The notes below the pieces were generated by a model. That model did not search any database. It was given only the letters and a program-made list of their open reading frames with translations, and was not told the DNA's origin. Source: Phlebiopsis flavidoalba (lineage: Eukaryota > Basidiomycota > Agaricomycetes > Polyporales > Phanerochaetaceae). Taken from it: 64,000 bases of DNA. Positions 57,866 to 64,000 of this stretch are shown here, in pieces. Within the stretch, counting starts at the first letter, position 1; the number at the start of each line of letters is the position of its first letter. The stretch covers positions 124,001 through 188,000 of the forward strand of contig JAOCPU010000033.1 in assembly GCA_035772785.1 (NCBI GenBank), given 5' to 3'. Made by a program: the position numbers and the translations under genes.

Positions 57866-59049
57866 TCAACGTGTAGCATCGCGTTTGTTCTCGTCCACGA
57901 GTTTCTTCACCGCCTTTCTGCAATCTCTCCCGCGTCCTGGTCGAACGTCGCTCATGAGCATAAGATCTTCTCGCTGGGCCGGTATGCACGACTCACCGGT
58001 GTGTCCGAATGGCAGCAAATCGACACTTCCATGACTCCGTCTGGCAGCGGGACGTACCCCTCTGTCGTCGTGATCTGGCCTTCCGCGAGGAGCTTTGTGA
58101 CCTGTCAAAACATAAGATTAAGGAAACCTGGGATAAGAGGCAGGGGCGTACGCGGTCACGAACGACTGAGGGCGGCACGGGGTCGTGTTTCCTGCGCATA
58201 TACCCATCAACAGACACTCGTAAATACATGGCAAGACATACTTGGTAATCATCAGCTTCCCCTCGGCGCTATACTCTAGGTCTGCAAACCACTCTGGAGA
58301 CATCTCATGAGCGAGCGCAGAAGGGCTAAAACGAACAGCCACACCAGCAATAAAACCCTACACCTGCTTCTTCTGCCGCGCGTTGGTGGCACGTTCCCGC
58401 GAGGCCCATGAGCGGGACGCCGTAGAGCTTTGCGACGCCCACTGCGGCGCGTGCGAGCGCCATATCCCGTGCGATCATACCATATACCGCACCGTGCGGC
58501 TTAATCTACCTCACAGAATGAAATCAGAAGAAATAGACAAGGAGCAGAGACAGGCGCACGTGATTGAGCGGGAGACCGTATTTCGTCAGGAAGCCGCTAA
58601 GAGCGCCGGTTTGGTATATAAAGCACGAAGCGAGTTCTTCCTAAGAAGAATGGGCAGTTGGTTGTAGGAAACGGAGGCATGGAAAGGCGCGTACGGGTTC
58701 CTATGACCATCTCGCGCCGTCCAAAGCCTTGTCTGTCTGGCAGCGATGGGTGCGCGCCGACGCGAACGTCGTGGGCCTTGGCGAGGCGTACGGTGTTGTC
58801 CATAACAGAGAAATCACTATTTGGCTTGTTAGGTGGCGTAAATGGATTGTAGAGATGGCGTGGGACTTACGAGGCGTGGAACCCGCAAGCAACATTTGCG
58901 AGGTGAATCGTCTTCATGAGTGTGCTCATCATCACCCTGGTAGGGGATATTTTGAGGATTGGGCGAGGCGCAAATGATTAAGGCACTTACAATGCTGTAG
59001 AGAGAGTATCCCTGCAAGAATTGAGCTTGAGTATGAAGTTCATGGTCAT
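57866..59049 (-). pseudogene. LamB/YcsF family protein (PxpA-like 5-oxoprolinase subunit A)
   Basis: Bacterial PxpA (LamB/YcsF) works with PxpB (KipI/AHS1) and PxpC (KipA/AHS2) to open 5-oxoproline to glutamate. Minus-strand ATG 59049 or 59043 starts the first exon (~58992-59049), which reads GYSLYSI in its last frame. An intron (~58938-58991) leads to GDDEHT, IHLANVACGFHAS (~58880-58925), the conserved metal-side motif. A second intron leads to [20 protein letters not shown] and [16 protein letters not shown] (~58690-58806). Later segments are HERA/REAH-like DNA (~58400), SPEWFADLEYSAEGKLMITK (~58250-58310), TKLLAEGQITTTEGYVPLPD and VSICCHSDTP (~58000-58105), an intron, then GEIA and AVKKLVDENKRDA (~57870-57920). 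About 250 residues in the family. Frame slips lie near 58640, 58400 and 57930. It diverges from the carboxylase/AHS gene starting at 59604. Confidence 0.85.
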
Positions 59050-59603
59050 GGCGGAAGGCAGGAATCGAAAGGGGGAGTGTTAATTGCACTGAGACAGAGC
59101 CGGGTGGCCGGCCGCTGGCTCCGGGCTTTTCTGGATCACTGGCCGCTCGCTGTCTCTTTCCCGCCTGCCACCACCACCACCTGCCATGACATTCAACACT
59201 CGCCTCTCACTTCCCCACCGCCGTACCAAAGACTAATGCTGCTATAAACCTCATGTACATACACGCCCTCTTCATAATAGTATGTCCTTAATCAAGGCCG
59301 ACTCACCTCTCCCATGTCACAATTGACTGTCGCGCGAATCCGCTTGAACGCCATATGAGCGCAGTTGTCGTACGACCTCCTCTATCCCGACATGCCTTTT
59401 ATACTGGAGCTAAAGTAGATGGCTGAGCGTGTCACGAGCCCCGAGGCCCGCTTTGAATGGGTAGAAACTCACACAGGCTTATCAGCGGTCCGTCTTCTAG
59501 CTTCTCCTCCACAGTGCGCACGCCCAGGCATATATCTACGTGATGTCATTCGTCCACCTACTCACATAACATAGTTCTCTATTGTGACACCCTCAGCAAC
59601 ACC
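59050..59603. promoter_or_regulatory. Divergent intergenic region, likely shared promoter
   Basis: About 550 bases separate the start codons of the LamB/YcsF gene (-) and the carboxylase/AHS gene (+), so both promoters must lie here. A TATAAAC lies at 59243-59249 on the plus strand, too far from ATG 59604 to be assigned firmly. No other element is identified. The head-to-head arrangement would allow co-regulation. Confidence 0.4.
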
Positions 59604-62600
59604 ATGTCTACCTCGCCTCAGCGACCACAAACTTCTCATCGCCAACCGCGGCGAAATCGTCGCCGTGCGCATCCTCCGCACCGCACGCAAGCTCGGAATC
59701 CCCACCGTCGCGGTGTACACTCGCACAGACGCGACCGCTCCCCACGTCACGCTCGCCGACGCGGCCGTCGCGCTGCTTTCTGACGTCACTGATGCCCCCG
59801 CGAACGCGCGCGGGTACATCGACGCGGGCGCGCTACTCGACGCGGCGCGCGCGCAAGGCGTCACGCTTTGCACCCGGGCTATGGATTCCTCGCGGAAGAC
59901 GCTTCGTTTGCGCGTGAGGTCGAGAGGGGCGGGGTCACTTGGCTGGGGGCCGAGCGCGGATGTGATTAGAGCCATGGGCCTGAAGCACGAGGCGAGGAAG
60001 GTCGCGGTGAGGGCGGGAGTGCCGGTCGTGCGGGGCTCTGAGGGCTTGGTGGTGGATGTTGAGAGTGCAGTTGAGGTGGCCGCGCGTATTGGATACCCGA
60101 TTATGATCAAGAGCACGGCGGGGGGTGGGGTATGGGCCTAATTGTATGCGCGGACGACTACGAACTGAGAGACAGGTTTGTCTCTACACAGGAGCGTGCT
60201 AAAGTGCGTATCTCATTACTCAGGTTAAGCATTCTTACTCAATAGCACACTAGGCCTTGTTCAGCGACCCCGGCGTCCTCCTTGAAAGATATTTTTCGAC
60301 GCGCTGGTCGCGAAGATTGTCGTGTGCGGGGGGGGAGGGAGGAGGCGGTGCGGAGGCTTGCGGAGGTGCTAGAGGAGACGCGTCTCTATGGCCCGCCGAC
60401 GAACATCCCACTCCTCCGCTCGATCGTCGAGTCCTCGGCATTCAATTCCGGGGACACGACCACGTCGTTCCTCTCCAACTTTAACTTCACACCGCGGTAC
60501 GTCTCCTCACTCTTCTGATCACCCCATAACACTAACATGTCGCAGAGCAATAGACATCCTCGTACCGGGCCTCTCCACAACCATCCAAGCTCTCCCCCGA
60601 CGAGCCCTCCTCCGCGGCGTACCCCCCAGCGGGAATGTGAACGGGGACACGCCGGTTCGTGCTGGGTCCGAGGGCCCGGATATGGGCGGGCGGTTACGCG
60701 TGTGTATGCGTTGTTGCGAGCGCAGATATGTGAGCTTTTTCTTTGTCTCTGTTTTTCTCAAGGTGCTGACAGGTTGGAGGTGGAAGCTCGGCCAGCTGAG
60801 ACCGGGCGATAGGGTCAGATGTTGTGAGGGTCAGCTGGGAGCAGGCGATGCAGATGCGCGTGTGGGAGGAAGAGCTATTTCGGGCAGGTGGGGAGGGCGG
60901 ACCAGTACGCCGCGAAGTTGTTTGCTCCGGGCTTCGAGGATACACAACATACGATCCAAGGTTGCAGATTGTTGAAGGCGAGGGCAGGCCGAGCGCCATT
61001 CCATTATGTTCCGCCAGGTCGAGTGTGATATTTTTGTGAGAGGAGTAGTGCTGAGCAGAATTCAATAGGCGGGCGACGCGGCAATTTGCTCGAGTATGGA
61101 GAGATGGAGCTCGATTTTTCATCACGTGAGGGCACGAGTGCATGCTTTTGAGCGTGCGCTCGAGACACCGCGGGGTAAACGGAATAGTCGGTATGGCGCC
61201 GTGTATACGCTCCACGATGGTGCCCGTCCCCTCCATTCGCACCTCTCCACGCCCCACTCACAAGGCTATCAAACCAGATTCACTATGACCCCACCACCAT
61301 ATCTCAGCAGGCCAGCTCTCCTCGAGATCCTCCGTCGCGTCGGACGCCGGCTCTCCCCGCTCGACACACGCAAATGGCCTTCCCAGGTCGCCGCCTCACG
61401 CTCCCCGCTCGTAGGCTCGACGACCGCTGGAGCCGTCGCAGCGCTCGAGCGCTACGCGCGCACCGTCCGCGACGACGCGGCGTACCTGCCCTCCAACGTC
61501 GAGTATCTTGCGCGTTGATGCGGAACGTATTTGACTCGAGTGAAGAGCGCACAGGACGCGCCTGCGTTGACGTGCTCGCAGGCACTGACTGGTTGTGCGC
61601 GTGTTCCATGTTTGACAGGAAAAATAAACTGACAGTTGGCGTCTAAGCAGCTCGCTTGATGTTTGGGGGTGGTTGGTTCTTACCTCGGATGTTGTCTTTC
61701 CTCATCCTGTACGCGCTTTCCGCTTCCAGTGAAATCACTTTTGTAAACTAACACCGCGCAGATTCGGACCCCGCGCCGGGCCCGGCTCTGACCGCCGCAG
61801 AAGATGAATCCCTCGCGGACTCCACACTTCCGCGTCGTAGGCTCCCCCGCCCCTTTCTCTTCTCCGAGCACGGCGCTGACGGCGAACACAGGGTGCGGTC
61901 GGTATTGCAGGGCCCGTCGCGGCCATTTACCCTATCACCTCGCCGGGTGGGTACCAGCTCTTTGGCCGCTCGCTGCCCCGTGGCGCACATGGGCACGCGA
62001 GCCGGCGGGTCCTCCGACCATTGACCAGGGTAACGAGTATACAACTGTTTCCGAGATTCAAGGTTTGATGCACGGTATTTAGCAGGTCCCGGTTCAAGGT
62101 CGTCGAGGAAGAAGAGGTACGAGGAGCTCTGGAGCGCCAGTTTTGCCGCGGGCCAGTACGTCTTCGAGTGTGCGTCTGGTCGGTGCTTCGTTGCACCGCG
62201 GCCGCCGCTGAGCACACGTACAGGAGGCAGAAGAAAGTGATTATTCTCGATGGAAGAATACGACACGTTTTGTCGCGTCGGTCGCAGACGAGACCAGACG
62301 CGTTCCGTGGCACGCCAGAAGGCGTGCGACGGCGCGCGAGGACGCAAGCGAAGGCGGCGCTCCTCGAGAAGTGGCGCGCACGCAAGGACGCAGAGGCGCG
62401 TTAAAGAGACGGAGGGGTACGGTCTGCGAGTGTCCTCACGGTGGGTGTTGCCCCTTAATTCTTCACCGTGCAAGATTACTTGAGGAACGGAAGACGAGGC
62501 AGCCGGGAGAGTGGGCACACGATTACGTCTCCGCTTGCGGCGAACGGGGTGGAAGGTTCGTTGTGTAAAACAGGGGTGAGATGTCGTCCGTGGGCCGTGA

Positions 62601-62838
62601 GGAAGTGCTGATTGTGCTTTGTATTGAAGCGATTTGAAGAATCGGACGGTTGAACGTCACGGCAGGGGGCGGAAGAATGTTGGGCGCAGTGTGCGTCGGG
62701 AATGGCGTTGTCGTGATGTGCGACAGTGGTGGGCTGGTTCAGGCGGGGAATGTGCTCGTTGTCCTGGAGTGGAAGGGAAAAAACGGAGGGGCGGTTATTC
62801 CAGCCGGACTATTTGAACCAGCTCTGGGTTGTTGTTAG
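59604..62838 (+). pseudogene. Biotin carboxylase-AHS2-AHS1-biotinyl fusion (urea carboxylase / PxpBC-like), deleted core
   Basis: Domain order follows fungal urea amidolyase without its amidase: biotin carboxylase, AHS2 (KipA/PxpC), AHS1 (KipI/PxpB), biotinyl carrier. KLLIANRGEIVAVRILRTAR (~59628-59690) and [20 protein letters not shown] (~59947-60010) are the N-terminal carboxylase domain. The glycine loop (~60118) has lost one G of a G-run. After an intron (~60204-60252), ALFSDPGVLLERYF runs straight into DALVAKIVV (~60297), skipping most of the ATP-grasp core. The carboxylase C-terminal domain resumes as EAVRRLAEVLEETRLYGPPT and GDTTTSFLSNFNFTP. AHS2: AIDILVPGLSTTIQALP, GVPPSG (~60549-60625), LGQLRPGDRVR. 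AHS1: LEYGEMELDF (~61090), ALERYARTVRDDAAYLPSNV (~61440-61500), [17 protein letters not shown] DNA (~61945), YEELWSASFAAGQYVF. Carrier: GGLVQAGNVLVVLEWK (~62727-62775). Confidence 0.82.
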
Positions 62839-64000
62839 GACGATAATCATTTCCTTTACTTCCCCCCCGAGATGTAAAATCCCACGCCCCCTTGGCGTCG
62901 CGGAGCGAAAATTGCTTGCTTGGAATCCTCTGAGTCTTCTGAAGCTCTTCTAATGGTATTACATTTAAACAAACCTGCATTAAGAGGGTAGATGAGATAC
63001 AACCGTGTGTGGTTACATAACATATCAAGCGTCCGACGAGCACCCAGATAAGATTAAAGAAACCCAGTAAACTCAAACGCTCATAATCCCGTCAAGGCAT
63101 ATACTACCGGCGGCGGCTCTCCGTCGCAACACTCTCGCCGACAAAAAAGAGCGACCCACCGCCGCCTTGCATTCTCCTACTCCACGCACTCGCTCTAGCG
63201 TGTCCCCACCAGTATGGCGCATCCCGAACAACACCGGCTGCATCGAGTGGCCTCTGCGGCGCGGGTTCCCGACTGTGGGACTTAGGTCGACCATACGGTC
63301 CGAGTATGCGGCTTGGGGAGGGCGGAAACGCGAGTGAGCGGCGACAGCGGTAGAGGGTGCACGGCGCGTCTCCGAGGACGGATGTGCGGCGCAGAGCTTC
63401 GGAGGCGCGGACGTGGTGAGATGAGTGGTGGGAGCGTCGGTGTGTTGGGCGTGCGGGTGTGCTCGGCTGCGAGTCCGCGCGAAGAGCCGTATGGGCCTAG
63501 TCGCAGGGTTGTCAGGGGAAGTCGTACGTAAGAGAAAGGCTACTCCACACGCTTTGTGAACTCTGCCGAGGAGGGCGCAAGAGTAAGGCATGCGGTGTGT
63601 GCTCATCTGTGTGCGTGCGGCGGATGCGCCGGAGTTTTAGGAAGTGACAGTGCGGCGAGAAGCACCGCGATGCAGACTATGCAGGGCACGAGCAACCGCG
63701 GGCAAGATTGTCTTGAGTGCCCGGTTTGGAAGAACCAGATGACGACGGCGCGACCGTTGGGTGGAAGCATCACCCGCTGCGGCGCCTGTCGCGCGTCGCG
63801 TCGGGTCGAAGTGGCGACTGCCGTCGAAGACAGATCGCTTGCAGGTGGGTGGCGTTTGAAGCGGAGGGGGTATAGGTAAGTAAATCGAAATAGAACTGGG
63901 TCCATTCCTCGCCAATAGTGGTAAGTCGGGAAGGATAATCGATGAGCGTATGGGTGTCGCGCTCCGATAGAGGGGTAGGAATGGATTGGTTAGGTCAAGA
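62839..64000 (-). other. Unrecognised open region at the right edge, probably coding on the minus strand
   Basis: Reading leftward from the window end, DTHTLIDYPSRLTTIGEEWT and QFYFDLLTY (~63890-63960) look like exon sequence ending at a GTATAGG/GTAAGT-like junction. Further left, frames stay open for more than 100 codons (63073-63606, and a parallel frame with ILGPYGRPKSHSREPAPQRP). The G+C-rich composition keeps several frames open at once, so the true one is unclear. No family could be assigned; the gene probably continues past the window edge. Confidence 0.3.

Noticed and set aside
57719..58279. 186-codon plus-strand frame
   Set aside because: It is antisense to the LamB/YcsF gene, whose family motifs are clear on the minus strand.
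61748..62518. 256-codon minus-strand frame
   Set aside because: It lies antisense to the AHS1 and downstream part of the carboxylase fusion, whose motifs are recognisable on the plus strand.
1..64000. tRNA, rRNA, CRISPR array, telomere repeats and LTR retrotransposon genes
   Set aside because: None found by eye: no paired tRNA A/B-box with a cloverleaf, no regular spacer-repeat array, no TTAGGG tract, and no reverse transcriptase or integrase motif in any frame.

Overview
The window looks like genomic DNA of a mushroom-forming basidiomycete (Agaricomycetes). Supporting signs are short GT-AG introns of about 45-65 bases, many cytochrome P450s, GMC oxidoreductases, F-box and BTB adaptor proteins, a HET-domain protein, a DUF6534-like membrane protein and a fungal HNH-like protein. 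No rRNA, tRNA, CRISPR array or intact transposase was seen. Almost every recognisable gene carries one or more frame breaks inside well-conserved segments. Either the whole region is decaying or the underlying assembly has many small indels; the sequence alone cannot separate these. Gene limits are therefore outer limits of recognisable homology.

Layout. 1-18.4 kb: P450-1 (+), F-box-1 (+), BTB-1 (+), BTB-2 (+), F-box-2 (-), a membrane-protein remnant (-), an HNH-like gene (-) and P450-2 (-). The two P450s are paralogues of each other, and so are the two F-box genes. The block is roughly mirror-symmetric, with F-box and BTB genes (both ubiquitin-ligase adaptor families) at its centre. 19.7-23.8 kb: an MFS transporter (+) and a HET-domain gene (+). 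24-28 kb: GC-rich low-complexity DNA, two small arrays of a GGGTACAA-headed unit, and an unrecognised coding remnant.

28-53.9 kb: GMC oxidase A (-), acyltransferase (-), P450-3 (-), an 868-base MITE-like element with 97-98-base terminal inverted repeats and TA flanks, a DUF6534-like membrane protein (+), an alpha/beta-hydrolase (-), P450-4 (+), GMC oxidase B (-) and a single-pass membrane protein (+). This collection of oxidases, an acyltransferase and a hydrolase is what a secondary-metabolism or detoxification cluster looks like, but no backbone synthase was seen.

55-62.8 kb: P450-5 (+), then a divergent pair. One member is a LamB/YcsF (PxpA-like) gene (-). The other (+) fuses biotin carboxylase, AHS2/KipA, AHS1/KipI and a biotinyl carrier domain, and has no amidase domain. 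Together they hold the parts of a bacterial PxpABC-type 5-oxoprolinase plus a biotin-dependent carboxylase, arranged as two eukaryotic genes. The carboxylase copy here has lost most of its ATP-grasp core. This pair is the most unusual functional unit in the window. The last 1.1 kb holds an open but unrecognised reading frame on the minus strand.
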